Source: Molossus alvarezi (taxonomy: Eukaryota; Chordata; Mammalia; Chiroptera; Molossidae). Taken from it: DNA of 64,000 nucleotides. How positions within the stretch are numbered: position 1 is the first letter of the stretch; each line of letters opens with the position of its first letter. This document shows positions 47,431 to 60,193 of this stretch, piece by piece. A program made the position numbers and the translations under genes. Below the pieces are notes generated by a model. That model was not told where the DNA came from. It saw nothing but the letters and a program-made list of their open reading frames with translations, and did no database searches. The stretch lies in the NCBI GenBank assembly GCA_037176705.1, contig CM073887.1:24927501-24991500 (forward strand), written 5' to 3'.

Positions 47431-50400
47431 ACAAAAAAGGAACTCCATTCTATCATATGAATGTCCAACTAGTTAAAAGTTTCCCAGCAAAAAAAGTAAC
47501 CTCTATTTCAATACTTGCTGGGGTATATGGAAACTTATCTATGATGATACCAAAGGATAGTCTATACCCTATAATTTATGTCTGATAGAAAAAGGATGGT
47601 ATCAAAAGTCACATAAGGAGACATGTGGAACTCCAGTGGAACATCTTGATGGGGCTGATAGAACGTCTTCATAATGTTTGTCCTACCTTTGAGACAAATG
47701 GAAAGACTAAAGATAAATATAAGTGAAGGGAAGCGATTCTAGTAATAACAGTGTGAATGCGAGGTATTAATCTTTGATTGATTCCTCAGTGAGATCTTCA
47801 TCCAGGGATGACATTGTTGCTAAAAATTACAGTATCGGGAAGACATATAGCTACTGATGACAGCATATGAAGATTTGCTTTGTGTGAATGTGTGTGTATG
47901 TTACATGGAGATATTGTCACTCTACTTAGCAAGGCGATAGTTCCTTGTTCTTGAGTTAAGAACCTAATAGAAACACAAAAGAATTTCTCTTTAGCCAAAG
48001 ACCCTTTTATTTTGCCCTTTCTGACCCTTACACTCATACTTACAACCACCCACAGGCAAACATTGTCCAGAGACAATGTTCATAGACTGAAAGACCAGAG
48101 TGAACTTGTGCACGTTTAGACGAATTAATGCTGTGAAGTTGGAAGGCATTATCTCATTTACAAAGCATTTGCAAGATCTATTATGTGTGAGATTAATCAC
48201 ATGTAAATATTTGGTAGAAGTAAAGCAAATTTATCCCCTGCAAAATGGAGCCGGTGGTGGGAACGAGCCCGAAGAGAAGAGGCTGTTTTACTTTCCTAAG
48301 CATCACCAACAGAGCTGCTTATTTTCCGAGCCTGGAAGAGACCCAGTGGGATTTAGTTTTACGAGGGTTAATATAAAGGTGTTGTATTTCATGAGATGAA
48401 ATCATAACACAGTGGGTTGCAAGAATTTTGAGAGATTATTTTTTCAGAGTGTTGGCAAGCACCATCCTCCAGAGACCTTTGTGTCTAAAAGAGAAATATA
48501 GATCTTCTTTCATAGGATTGAAATGATAACTAATCTTTAATTCTCTTTAGATGGCCAGGGTTTGACTGGTGAGGCTGATGTGAAATGCACATAGCACGTC
48601 TGACCTCTCCGGTTGGCCTTTTTTGAACCTGTGACTTCCATGGCATCCTAAAACTCCAGGCTACATGAGCAATGCGTTTTTGACTGCCCCCCACTCCTAA
48701 CCCATGATTAAGGATCTTTCTATTTGTTTATAAATCACACTTCACCTTTAAGCTTCACACACACACACAGTTTGACTTGCCATGACATTTGACAATTCAA
48801 GTGAGCATTTGGCCAAGACAAGAGAATGCGATCAAACTGTATCTCAGGTTTCCTTCTTCTCCTGCTCTTATGCTTTAAGCTGAGAAAAGTTCTCTGTCTC
48901 TGTTTTAGAGAAAGCTGAGCCATTCCCTTGACTTAGGTTTGACCTTTTTTCCTTTGTTCTGGAACACATATAACTGTCCTCAGGCTAAACATCTCTCTAC
49001 TTTTGTGACCGTTTCATCTTCAATTTCCCTGCAATGCAACATCTTGAACCAGGTTTCTCGTGAATGCCAGGAGAGAAACAAGACACTGTGGGGGGAAATC
49101 TGGTGCCTCTTCTGATTTCCTGATTTTGATGTGTATGGAGGGGAGTTTTCGTTCTCTGCAGCTGAGAGCCTTCGTGAAATGTGGTTCAGGCAAGAATGTT
49201 TTGGAAGCGCAATTAATTCAGCATGGGAGTTTAGCAGAGCTGATGTGCGCCCGGTGGACGTAGCTCTTTTCCCAGGGAGGTTTTTTTTTCTTCCCTCGCT
49301 TCAGAAATAATAGATGCAATCTTAAGACTTTCAAAACGTTCTGCAGCGGCCGACATCTCATCTGTAATGATAAAAAGATGTGCACATCAGCGCAGATGTG
49401 TTTGTGTCAAATCGTGTGCATGATGTATCTCACGTGGTGCCTCTGGTGAATTCTCATGGTCAGACTGATGAAATGAGTGTTGTGGAGGAAGGGAGGGAGG
49501 AGTTATGAGTTATTACCATCAAGGAACAAATGTTACATTCCTTATCTTTCTCCGATGCTGTCCTGCAAATGCATGTCAGAGCAGGCTGTCATCGGAGGGA
49601 GGAGGGCGGTTGAAGCGCTGGGGCATCTCGAGCAAGAGGAACTAGCTCATTTGCAGCTGTAGACTATCACCTATCACCTTGTTTCCCAGACTTGCCTGCT
49701 CACCTGGGGAGTGTGGGAACCATGGAGATTCCTGCAGACTTATCAAGGCGGAGTCTCCAGTGCAGGGGCCTAGGAACTGGAATTTCTCACCAGCAGACCC
49801 ACTGATTGCTATGAACAGGCAAGTCTGGGAATCACTCAGCTCGTATAATCAGGATGGGCACTTAAAAAGGGGTGGATTTTGTGAGGGGGGGCGGTGTGTG
49901 CTAGAGGTGGGAAGGTGGATGATAAATAACATTGGCCAAGGGAGCCTTTTGGCTCTGCGTTTGCTGAGTTTACTAGAAGAACGTTGCCCTCGTGTTTCTC
50001 AGTATTCTCAGGCCCCAGCCAGAATACTTCTCTCAAAGTCGGTTCAGGAAAAACCTTTGATTTTCCTAAGACACTGGTCTGTTTTGTTCCATGAGATGAG
50101 AACTTTGCCACTTCCGGAGCCCCTGTTTGCCTCGGTTGTCAGGGAACACGATGCTGGGTTTATGTTCAGTCCTCTTTGCCACATCTGTTGAGGTTGGCTT
50201 TGGCCTGTTAGAATTCCACCAGTGTGTTTTCTTCTTTTAAATCGCTATTTTGGTTAATTTTATGATATTGTTCTACAAGTTACTTCCAATCTCCCCCCGC
50301 CCCGAAAAACGGCAGAATGTGAACACATTAAATTGAACTCTCAATGAATAGTTGTTAATGGAAGGAAAATAAGAGGGTGATTTAAGTGAGGACTGATTTA

Positions 50401-50694
50401 AATCGCTTTCATCTGGACTCCGAGAGCTGTTGTAGCTGGACCACACGAATACGCATTGCACCCTTGTTCCTGCCCATGACTGCTGTCTGGTAGGGAGAGA
50501 ACCAGAGGCCTGGGTTCATTCTGGATATTTGGGGAAGTGCCTATTCCGCAGTTCACTGATGTAATTTGCTAGTGCAAATTATAGTTCTGTAAAGGTAGGG
50601 TGACTTGTTTTGTCCTTTTTTTCACAATTCACAGTTATGGGTTTGATTAGAGATACGATGGTGGCACTTTTTTTGTTTTCAAATTAAATTAAAA

Positions 50695-50890
50695 ATGCAC
50701 ATAGGTGGGGGGATGGGTGAAAAAGGTGAAGGGGAAGATAGTCAATAATGCTGTGATAAATTTGCATGTGACAGATAATTGCTAGACTTAGTGTAGTGGC
50801 TACATTGCAAGGTATATAAATGTTGAGTCACTGTGTTGCACACCTGAAACTAATATAATAGTGTCTACCAACTATACTGAAAGAGAAAAT
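50695..50890 (+). mobile_element. L1 3'-UTR fragment, sense orientation
   Basis: AATAATGCTGTGATAAATTT, GTGGCTACATTGCAAGGTAT and ACACCTGAAACTAATATAAT are the familiar end of a placental L1 3' UTR. This is the only clear plus-strand L1 in the window. Confidence 0.65.
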
Positions 50891-51946
50891 ACATCAAGGT
50901 AATACGTGAAAACACAAAACACAAAGTAAAAGGAGTCATAATGAAAAGCAAAACCCTCCACCCATCCCTTCCCACAACAGGCCACGTGGATAATCCCATT
51001 GTCTTTGAATTGATCTCCTCTTGCTCTGTGCTACATTGAAATCTCATGATGCCGTGTCTAGGGAGGTCCATGCACATTTTCTGTGTAGCATGCTCCGTGG
51101 GCCCTTACAATCAGAAGGCTCACTTTCTTCCGGTCAGGGAATATTTGATTATTATTTCTCTAATAATTTCTACTTTCTGTTTCTCTATTTTAGGATATCC
51201 TATTGAATCATACCTCCTCGTGCCTTATTTTTTTTCTTTTTCTGCTGTTCAGAGATGAACTTATTTTCTTTCTTGAAGGTAAACACTGGCTGATCTATTC
51301 TTCTGTGAGCAGGGTAAAGCAATATTTTTAAAGGAAGTGTAATTGGTTACAAAAAGAATAAAGTCTTCTCCCTTCCACAAAAAACTTCAAAGAAATTCAC
51401 ATTTTTCACTTACAGAATTAGAAAAAAAAAGATAATACCCAATGTTTTGGAAGAGTAAATTGAAAGACCTTCTTGGAAAGCAATTTGGTAAAACATATAC
51501 AGTAGCCTTAAAAAGTTTACACTCTTTGATCAGTAATTCCATTTCTAAGGAAATATTCTAAATGCAGAAAGAAAATGAAATTTTGAAAAGTTGAGAGCAG
51601 CAAAGCTTATAAGATCAAATCACTGAAATGATCTGAAGAGCCTTTCTCCCTCCACTGCAGTGTTATCCTGCGCATATTTGGGGCCGCAGCTATTTCTGCT
51701 CTGTTTCTTCCATCAAATTGCCTCCCTAAGCCCTCTTGCTTCCAAATATGTGTTTATGCATTTATTTCTATGTGGATTCCTTTACTTTCACTAGGTTAGA
51801 TGATGTTTTAGCAGCGGCTCAATACAATAGAGGTGTATTTCTGCCTCATACAGACTCCAGTCGGATGTTCCTGCTTGGGCATCACCTCTAATCGGTTCTC
51901 CTCCAAGCTGTGGCTCCTTCACTTCCAGCTATGTAGACAGGGGACG

Positions 51947-51949
<3 letters not shown>

Positions 51950-51978
<29 letters not shown>

Positions 51979-51981
51979 GAG
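51950..51981. repeat. (GA)n microsatellite
   Basis: About 12 GA units with GGAGAGG at the right end. Confidence 0.95.
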
Positions 51982-52155
51982 AGATTTTACAGAAAGGCCT
52001 TGAAGTGTGATAGAGCCCATCTGTCAACAGGAATTGAGTGGGCTCATCAAGGGAAGTTGAGAAAGGGTGTTTAGCTGTGTACCCATAAAAGCAAAGAGAA
52101 CAGGATATGGATGGTCCAGGACAGTTTCAAGGACATTTGTCAGCAGGAAAGGCAG

Positions 52156-52179
52156 GTGTGTGTGTGTGTGTGTGTGTGT
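52156..52179. repeat. (TG)n microsatellite
   Basis: Twelve TG units. Confidence 0.95.
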
Positions 52180-52636
52180 TCAATTTGTCACCTTGAACTA
52201 GAATTACTTCTTAGCCTTTAGTTGATTTCTCCTAGTGGGAACTGGAAAGGCATCATCAAGAAGCAGCCAAGGATGAACTTGGTATGTGAACTTCTCCAGA
52301 CTTTTTTGGATTTCCAGGCTTATTAGGCTGCAAATAAGTATAGCTATAAGTGATTTCTTTTAAGGTATACATAAATTAGAAATGTAATACATATTCATCA
52401 TAAAAAACCTGAAAATATTAAGTATAAAGAAATACTCATTATTAGCTTTCTCTCGGAGAAAACAGTTCTAACATTTTGGCGTACTTGCTCTCATCTTTTG
52501 TATGCATAAAATAGGTGTATATACACTTTTGTTCTGCTTAACTATTGTATTACATGAATATATCATTTTAGTAAATATTCCATTGTTATTGGATCTAATT
52601 TTATAATATGCTTGAGGCTGGTATAAAAACACACTG

Positions 52637-52774
52637 TCTGGGCCCACGTTGTGGACCAAATCCCCAGTGGGGGGCACGTAGGAGGCGGTCGATCGATGTT
52701 CTCTCTCATCAATGTTTCTATCTCTCTCTCCCTCTCCCTTCCTCTCTCTCTAAAATCAATAAAGAAAAAAAATT

Positions 52775-52777
<3 letters not shown>
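52637..52777 (+). mobile_element. 5'-truncated VES-type SINE
   Basis: Starts inside the body (GGGCCCACGTTGTGGACC) and lacks the tRNA-like head, so it has no A box. CT-rich linker and tail AAATCAATAAAGAAAAAAAA are present. The tail runs into a CA microsatellite. Confidence 0.85.

Positions 52778-52815
<38 letters not shown>
52778..52815. repeat. (CA)n microsatellite on a SINE tail
   Basis: About 19 CA units directly after the SINE A-tail, a common birthplace for microsatellites. Confidence 0.95.
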
Positions 52816-52817
<2 letters not shown>

Positions 52818-55159
52818 ACTGGGTTTCAATTTACCAAGGAGTGACGGGTACTTTACCTTCTCTCCTTTGTATTTGGGGGGGGGGGCAGTAATGGAGAGAG
52901 GAAAACTCACTCTAGGGAACTTAAAGTTTCTCTTTTCTCTTGTAAGAGATTATGGACAAGAGATTTTCTGGAAAGTTTGTTTAACAATTTTGCTTAAAGC
53001 GGGAGGAGTGAGTGGAGAGTCTAGTTTACAGGGAGAAGGTAAGGCAAAGTCTTAGGCTTGAGAGACAATGATGTGTGTGTGTGTGGCAAGTAGAGTAACT
53101 GACAGTGACTAAAAGGTGAATCTTATTAGACATTCAGAGGTAAGATGGGATGGAGGGCAGGGGGACTGTGTTGGGCTAGACCTTGAGATTGGGAAGATAT
53201 TATGAAGGAATGATGGTGAGAGTTTATTGCAGAGAGACTGGCAGATGTCTACCCCAGGCAGAGCTTCAGCTCAAGCCAAAGGAGGGGCATAATGATTGTT
53301 AAAATCTTTAAGGAGAAATGCAACCTTGTCCGTCTTTCACACTTCAGTCTTAAGGTGGAAATGACCCGCTCTGATTCTTTCCTGAGAATGCACTTTAATA
53401 GGAGGATGAACTCAGTGTCCTTGGGGTCTGGCAACCAGGAGATGACACTGAGAAGAAAAGGACAGAAAGGAAGAGGGGGACAATCCAAAGACTGATGTTC
53501 CCTGTTTAGCCAGGGTGTGATGCACTCAGGATGGTGGCAGTGGGAAGTGGGGATTGTACAGGACAGGTAATATGTGGACGCCAATGCTGGAGAAAACCAG
53601 TGGTTTCTGGGGTGGATGCAGGTGTGTCCATGAAAACCACAGCAGGTAGGACAGGCCACCTGGGTTGCTTCTCTGGCCCACAGTATTTCAGCAACATCTG
53701 TGGCTACACTGCTCCAGAGGCGAACACTGCAGGGAGGGATAGATCAACAGTGGGATCGTCGGGGCGCCTCAGCTCCTAATTCTTTGTGTCAAAACTTGCC
53801 AACTCTGCAAAAAACAAACAAACACAAAACACAAAACCAAAACCTAAACAAAAGGTACAGTTGATTTACTGTGTCTAGGTTTAGAGTAGAAGTTTATATA
53901 ATATATTGGTCAATGATACAGAGAGAGCCAAAAATATGACAGCAGGCATTAACTGTCAAGCCAGCTGTCTCTTGTGTGATCATTTCTGGTTGATGCAAAA
54001 GAGGACACTAGCTTTGGTTTGGAAGCATATTAACTTATTTGGAATTTTTTACTCGAGGGGTAAACTCTGCTGTTGATTCCATCACAATTTGATAATTCAA
54101 TTTCGTAACTAGACCCTATGAAGGATGAATCTTTCTTTCTTTCTTTTTTTAATATGGAAGAACAAAGAGTAATTTTTTTCAACCAGTTTCCTGATTTCCA
54201 GTTGCTTTAGATCTCTTAGAGCAGCGAGATCCATGACTGCCTAGAACAGGCTTGGCAAGCAAAGGTGAGTTGCTAGATCTCAAATAAGTGAAATAATCAA
54301 TAGTAAATGCTGCCATGCTGAATTTCGTCATTCTTTTGAAGCTCTGGCCAATTTTTATAATTCCTTTTTTCTGCCCTTAATTGAGGGTCTACTCTGGAAA
54401 GTATTTCATCATGAAGCAGATGTAATACTGGCTAATTTATATTAAAAACTGTTAGGAACCATCGCTTTTCAACAGCTGTTACTCCTATCAATAATTTGTA
54501 CTCCATAACCTAACCACACGTAGACAAAGATTACAGTCCATTGTTTCACTGTCAGCTGCTGCCCCAAAGCAATAAATAAATACCTCCTGCTTTTCAAAGA
54601 GGGAGCGAGATGCATTCCTGCCGGACTGATGAAGAGGCGAGCCGAACCAGGCATGGAACTATTAACCTGTCACCCCCACTTCACATATTAGACATTTGGA
54701 AGATGGTTTGGAAAGAGCCATTAAGGTAAAGAGTAAGGAGTTGAAGATAAGATGAAGAGTGTGTCAGCCCAGGAGGTGGAGTGCGTGTGTGTGCGTGTGT
54801 GTGTCTGTGTGTGCGCACATGCGTGGACAGATGTGTACAGATTTCAGAGGAGAAAATCCCTGCTCATAGAGGTTGAAAATACCCTTGAAAGGAGGAGAGT
54901 CTGCTATCTCACCTCCTACCCGGATGATTGCTGGGCCACAGACACCCCGGGTCCCCCTGGGTGCGCCGGAGTGCATGCTGGGAGAGCTTTCTCAGCTGCT
55001 GGCTGAGGGGAAGGCTTGGCAGCAGCAGGGCCTGGAGCCTCACTGGAAATAGTGGCAAGAACACCAGTTTCCCAGAGGCCTCTGGACACTGCGGTGTGAA
55101 CCTCAGCTTGAGTCATTTTCATGGGACCTTCCCAAGGGGATGAGCTCCAGAAGCACCTT
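52816..55159. other. Gene-free interval
   Basis: No gene supported. A run of 11 G at 52875-52885, an A-rich CAAA stretch at 53810-53860 and a degenerate TG stretch at 54784-54815 are the only simple repeats seen. Confidence 0.55.
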
Positions 55160-55172
55160 AAGAAAGAGTTTA

Positions 55173-55343
55173 GCCCGGCCAGTGTGGCTCAGTGGTTGGG
55201 CGTTGACCCAGGCCCAGGTTGTGGGCCCAATCCCCAGTAGGGGGCATGCAGGAGACGGTCAATCAGTATTCTCTCTCATTGATGTTTCTATGTCTCTCTC
55301 CCTTCCTTTCTCTCTAAAATCGATAAAGAAACAATATTGAAAA
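55173..55343 (+). mobile_element. VES-type SINE, short form
   Basis: Plus-strand head GCCCGGCCAGTGTGGCTCAG and tail ATCGATAAAGAAACAATATT. A perfect 13-bp target duplication AAGAAAGAGTTTA lies at 55160-55172 and 55344-55356. At 171 bp it lacks part of the middle body. Confidence 0.94.
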
Positions 55344-55356
55344 AAGAAAGAGTTTA

Positions 55357-57379
55357 AATCTCATTCACATGGACATTCAGACCTGTCCCGACATGTCATA
55401 CCACCTCTCTGACTAATATCTCTGTAATAGTTCCCCCCGTTCCTACCCCTTGGACACCTGGCTCAGGGAAGCTTGGGAGCAGGGTCCTGGAAGAAAATCA
55501 CCAGGAGCCCACAGGAGTTTGAAAGGGTGGGTGAGACCAAGCTGAGACCTGATGTCAGCAGGACACGGGGCCAAACCTACCTGTTCTGTGAGAGAGGGCT
55601 GCATGTGACCAGGATTGTCCACAGGAGCCACTGACCTACAGCTGTGAGTGTCCTTCCCTCTCTGAACAAGGAGGACATCGAAGGAGCTGATTCCTCTGTC
55701 AACGGAGAGAACTAGCAGTGGAGACCGTAAGGAAGGCCAGGCCCTGGCAGGATAAAGCTGAAGTCTGGGGGAAGTCATGGGCAAGAGCAGGTCAGCACAG
55801 CAGGTGGCTGCCCCGTAAACTCACAGCAATAGCACCGGAGCCCTAGCACCCCGGGACTGTGTGGTGGAGAAAGCAACTGGAGCCCAGGGCCAGTCCGGTC
55901 AAGCACAAAGCCTCGGCTCCGAGTGTAGTTGGGTCATTACCCTATCTGGAGCCTCAGAAACCTGGGAGCAGGGAGCCCAGAGGAAATTCCTGTTTCGTGG
56001 GTGAGGGCCACTCATTCAGCCAATAGACCTACAGTCGTATTTAGGGCTCCCCTGGGGCCTGCAGACTGGATTGGGCCTTGGGAGCCCCTGGGTTGCACAA
56101 CAAATTCAAGCGTGACCCACCCCAGGAGGTGTTTCTTTGGAATGCCACCGTGATCCTCACCAGCTAGCCCTTTAGAATACTGATAAGAATGGACAAGTTT
56201 GGTGTCTTTTGTATTTAGTAGGCTTTTAAAAAGTTGTGCTCAGACTATTATCTAAGACTAAAGTCTCTAAACTTCATGAAGAAGTCAATATGGAGCAAGT
56301 CTGTGGCTGAGTTGGAAAAGGGCAAAACGTCTGCCTGAAATGCTACGTGGAGGAATGAACAGCACCCGTGAAGCTTGCTGGAGAAGCCTGGAGATGGTGC
56401 AGGGGCGCTTTGGCCGGAGACAGGTGGCATCTGTGCAGCTCAGAGCCCCTCCCTTCCCATCAGACCGGTTTCCTGGACGGCTCAGGGGTCCGTGTGCAGC
56501 CTTTGACACGTGCACTCATACATGGTTCCCCGAAGAGAAACATGGAATGATTTCTTTGTCCGGAGGCATTTCAGCAGGGGGATGCTCCATGACCCTCCAA
56601 CCTCCCAGTCCCTTTCCTCTATGTATCCTCTTTCCTCTCGCCTTGTTTTGTTGAGGGATTTTCTTTTGTCTTCGGATTCTGCTTCATTTGGCCAGCTCTC
56701 TGCGGGTCTTTGGCACCTGGAAAGGTCTGAATGTGGCCTTTGTGTTTGGTGAACTGCACTGTGCCCAGCCAGGCAGAGATGATCACTAAGCTTTTCTGTA
56801 GCTTCAAAACTGCAAATTGCTCAGCCATTTGTCACTGGATCCCCACAAGCCCTTTGTGCTGCAGGCAGTGCCCTGTTGTCGTGCCCCTTCATTTTCCAGT
56901 CGAGAAGGTGGATGATATGTGAGTTATTGAGCTGAGAACCCGCCTGCTTGGGCCGCAGGAGACTTGCAAGTGAAGATAATAGCAGGGCAGCTGACCTGGG
57001 AGGGGTGGTTACCCTGGAGGACGCTGAGGCCTGCAGCCTTTGGGAGAAATACTAACACCCTAAGTGGAAGGTGGGAAGGACTTAGTGGTATAAGACCTCA
57101 AGGGAGAATCGTGCCACAGAGAGGAGCATGTAAGCTCAGATTAGTTTTGCGTGGCAGCATTTGTAGAGACATTATTTTGAGGAAGGTGATGCTGGGTTCC
57201 TTGATTAGTTCAGGTGGTCTATCTAGTCAACGACAATTCCATAATAGAGTCAGAAGCCCGTAGCTTGAACTCCAGACATGCCCTCACCTGTTGCAAATAT
57301 TTCTTCCTCTCCTCTCTGCTACCTTTCTTCCCCCACCTTTGGAAGGTGCCCTTATTTTCTGCTTCACTAAAACAACCTC
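55357..57379. other. Gene-free interval
   Basis: GC-moderate sequence without recognisable repeats or exons. Short open frames near 55443-55784 and 56340-56654 have no family features. Confidence 0.5.
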
Positions 57380-57395
57380 GGTCATTAGGCTTTTA

Positions 57396-57653
57396 TTTTT
57401 AATTTTTTGTCGTCGTTGTTGTTAATCCTTACCCGAGGGAATTTTTCCATTGATTTTTTTTAGATAGAGTGGAAGTGAGAGAGGGAGAGAAAGACCCATT
57501 GATGTAAGAGAGACACATCGATTGGTTGCCTCCCACATGCGCCCCGACCCGGATGGAACCTGCAACCCAAGTATGTGCCCTTGACTGGGGATTGAACCCC
57601 CAGGCCTTTGGTGCACAGGCCAGTGTGCTAACCATTGAGCAACGCTCCAGGGT
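57396..57653 (-). mobile_element. tRNA-headed SINE, divergent subfamily
   Basis: Minus-strand head GAGCGTTGCTCAATGGTTAGC and body GGGGGTTCAATCCCC differ from the other copies, with the GAGGGAAT/GGTAAGGATTAA tail region on the left. A 16-bp duplication GGTCAT(T/C)AGGCTTTTA lies at 57380-57395 and 57654-57669, one mismatch. Confidence 0.9.
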
Positions 57654-57803
57654 GGTCATCAGGCTTTTAGGTTTCCACATTCTTTTCCTTCCCACCTCTG
57701 CTGAGCTGTCTGTCCTTTCATAAATCCCCGTCTCCTTTCCTTTTCCTTCTTTCCAGGGGCAGCCTCGTCATCCTCCCCACTGACTGAGTTTTGACCTATG
57801 TTC

Positions 57804-58908
57804 TTGTTTTTTTCTTCAATTTTTATTAATTTATTTTTGTTATAGATGTTTCTCCTTTTTCCCCACTAGACACCCTCTGCCCCATCCTCCCCCCATCATT
57901 GTTGTTTATGCCCATCGGTTACACATGCGTGTATGTAAGTTCTTTGGTTCATCTCATCCACCCCCCCTGCTCCCTCCTCTGAGGTTTGTCAGTCTGAACC
58001 ATACTCCTTTCTACGTCTCTGGGTCTGTTTTGTTCATCAGCCCACCTTGTTCATTATATTCCACAAATAAGTGAGATCATGTGGTATTTGTGTTTCTCTG
58101 ACTGGCTTATTTCACTTAGCATAGTACTCTCCAGGTCCCTCCGTGTTGTCTCAAAGGATGAGAGATCTTTCTTTCTTATAGCTGCATCGTATCCCATTGT
58201 GTATATGTACCATAACTTTTTTACTCACTCATCTATTGATGGACACTTGGGCTGTTTCCAGATCTTACTGATTGTAAATAGTGCTGCTATAAACATAGGG
58301 GTGCATATATTTTTTCTGATTGGTGTTTCAGGCTCCTCAGGATATATTCCTGAAGTGGGATCACTGGGTCAAATGGCAAATCAATTTTTAATTTTTTGAG
58401 GTAACACCATATTGTTTTCCATAGTGGCTGCACCAGTCTGCATTCCCACCAGCAGTGTACTAGAGTCTCCTTTTCTCCACACCCTCACCAGCACTTGTTG
58501 TTTGATGATTTGTTGATGGCGGCCATTCTGACAGGGGTGAGGTGATACCTCATTGTTGTTTTAATTTGCATCTCTTTTATGATTAGTGACGTTGAGCATT
58601 TTTTAAAATGTCTCTTGGCCATTTATATGTCCTGTTTGGAGAGGTGTCTATTTAGGTCATGTGTCTTCCTTTTGTTGAGTTGTATGAGTACTCTATATAT
58701 TTTGGAAATTGGCCCCTTATCTGATGTATCATTGGCAATTATGCTCTCCCATATAGTGGGTTCCCTTTCCATTTTGATGGTTGTTTCTTTTGCTGTGCAG
58801 AAGCATTTTAGTTTGATGTAGTCCCAGGTGTTACTTTTTCCCTTTGTTTCTGTTGTCTTAGGTGATGTATCAGTGAAAATTCTGCTGTGTGTAATGTCTA
58901 AAATTTTG
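57804..58908 (-). mobile_element. Bat-type L1, 5'-truncated (about 1.1 kb of 3' end)
   Basis: Antisense L1: T-rich end and C-rich 3' UTR (57805-57990), then the ORF2 C-terminal region (58070-58320) and upstream sequence to 58908. The 13-bp target duplication TTGACCT(A/G)TGTTC lies at 57791-57803 and 58909-58921. It shares its 3' UTR type with the copy at 45206. Confidence 0.88.
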
Positions 58909-58921
58909 TTGACCTGTGTTC

Positions 58922-60130
58922 ATAATGGTCTCCTCCACTCTCCCCAGCACCACCTGTGTGCTCTGGCATCCAAAGTCTCCCGTGGACTCTGGCTCCTGCC
59001 CATGTGCACGCTCACAGAGTTCCTTCACCCACATCCAAGTCCTGTGTGCCTGGTCTCTGGGTGTTTGCCTCTTGCTCCAGCTGCAGACTCTTTGAAGCAG
59101 TGGACCCCACTTCCTTGCCCCCCACCTTCAACTCTTACCCTCCATGCTATGGATGCTGCATTTACTCTAGTAACTTTTTGTCATCAATGATCTATAATTG
59201 GCTATACCCAGGGTTTCTTTCTGGCTCCATTTGTTTTTTCCCTGTAACATCTGACATTGTAGATTATCCCATGCTCTTAGAAGCTCCTTTTCTTGGAGCC
59301 TTGTGACACAGCCTGCCCTTGTCCCTTTCTCTGTCTGCTGTCGGTCTCCCTCAGAGGCCCCTTCAAGCATATCCCAGGGTGCTCTCTTACCTTCTTTATG
59401 TCTCTCAGAGAAGTCACTTGTCACCTCTGATGACTCACAGTTAAGGCAATGACACCCAAATCTCTACATCTGCCTTAATTCTCTGTCTCCTAATTTCAGA
59501 CTTGCTCCTGGACGTTTCCAGATTGGGGACATGATGGCCGCTGAGGCAGATGCATGTGAAATGGAATTCGTCATCTGCCCTCAAATCCTGCTTCTCCCTC
59601 CTGACTTCCCATTTCTCTCAATTATGTCACCAAGTGCTAAATCCTTCGGCCATCTTCTCTCCTTATCTCCTGTCATCCGATTTTCCTGTCACTTCCTCTG
59701 TCACGGTCAGTCTGGAATCTGTCCATGGCCCTGGCTCAGTGCGTCTGACTTTCGCCTCTCTCATCTTCATCCCTTCCGAAGAAGGCGCACTAGCCTTCCT
59801 CTCTCCAGGCTTCCCCTACAATCCATGCACACTTCTCTAGATGAATCTTCCTAAACTTCCGGTTGCAGAATTATGGTTACTTCGTTCACATTACTTCCTG
59901 GCTCAGAAATGCGCAGAGGTTTCTTAAGTCAGCTCCAAGCGTAACTGCCTCAGGTCCCTCTGCCTCTGGACCCTGCCCACGTGTCTAGCCTACGCTCCCT
60001 CCAGATTTCCCCCAAGACTGCTCCATCCAAATTTAAAATCCTGAAATGTTCCTTGTCCTTTTCACATCCTTGCCTTGGTTTACAGCATTTCCTCCTCCCC
60101 TGACACCCTTTCTTTCCCCTCCATCTCCAG
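58922..60130 (+). repeat. L2 LINE, ORF2 and 3' region
   Basis: From about 59240 the plus strand follows L2 ORF2: ACATTGTAGATTATCCCATG, then AATGACACCCAAATCTCTAC, TCATCCCTTCC..., TTCACATTACTTCC and CTCCCTCCAGATTTCC in the expected order. The first 300 bp are less certain. Very old; no open frame. Confidence 0.65.
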
Positions 60131-60193
60131 TGCTTCAATACCACCCACCCACCTCGTTCTTCATGGTCCAGAATATATGCTACATCTACTTTA

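Larger units (their letters stand above)
47442..52620. other. Gene-free interval
   Basis: No gene supported. 49050-49450 is repeat-free with clustered E-box and homeobox-like motifs; an L1 3' end lies at 50695-50890, a GA microsatellite at 51950-51981 and a TG microsatellite at 52156-52179. The 170-codon frame at 49679-50191 shows no domain. Confidence 0.55.

Noticed and set aside
49679..50191. 170-codon plus-strand frame
   Set aside because: No recognisable domain, no promoter or polyadenylation context, amino-acid makeup unremarkable.
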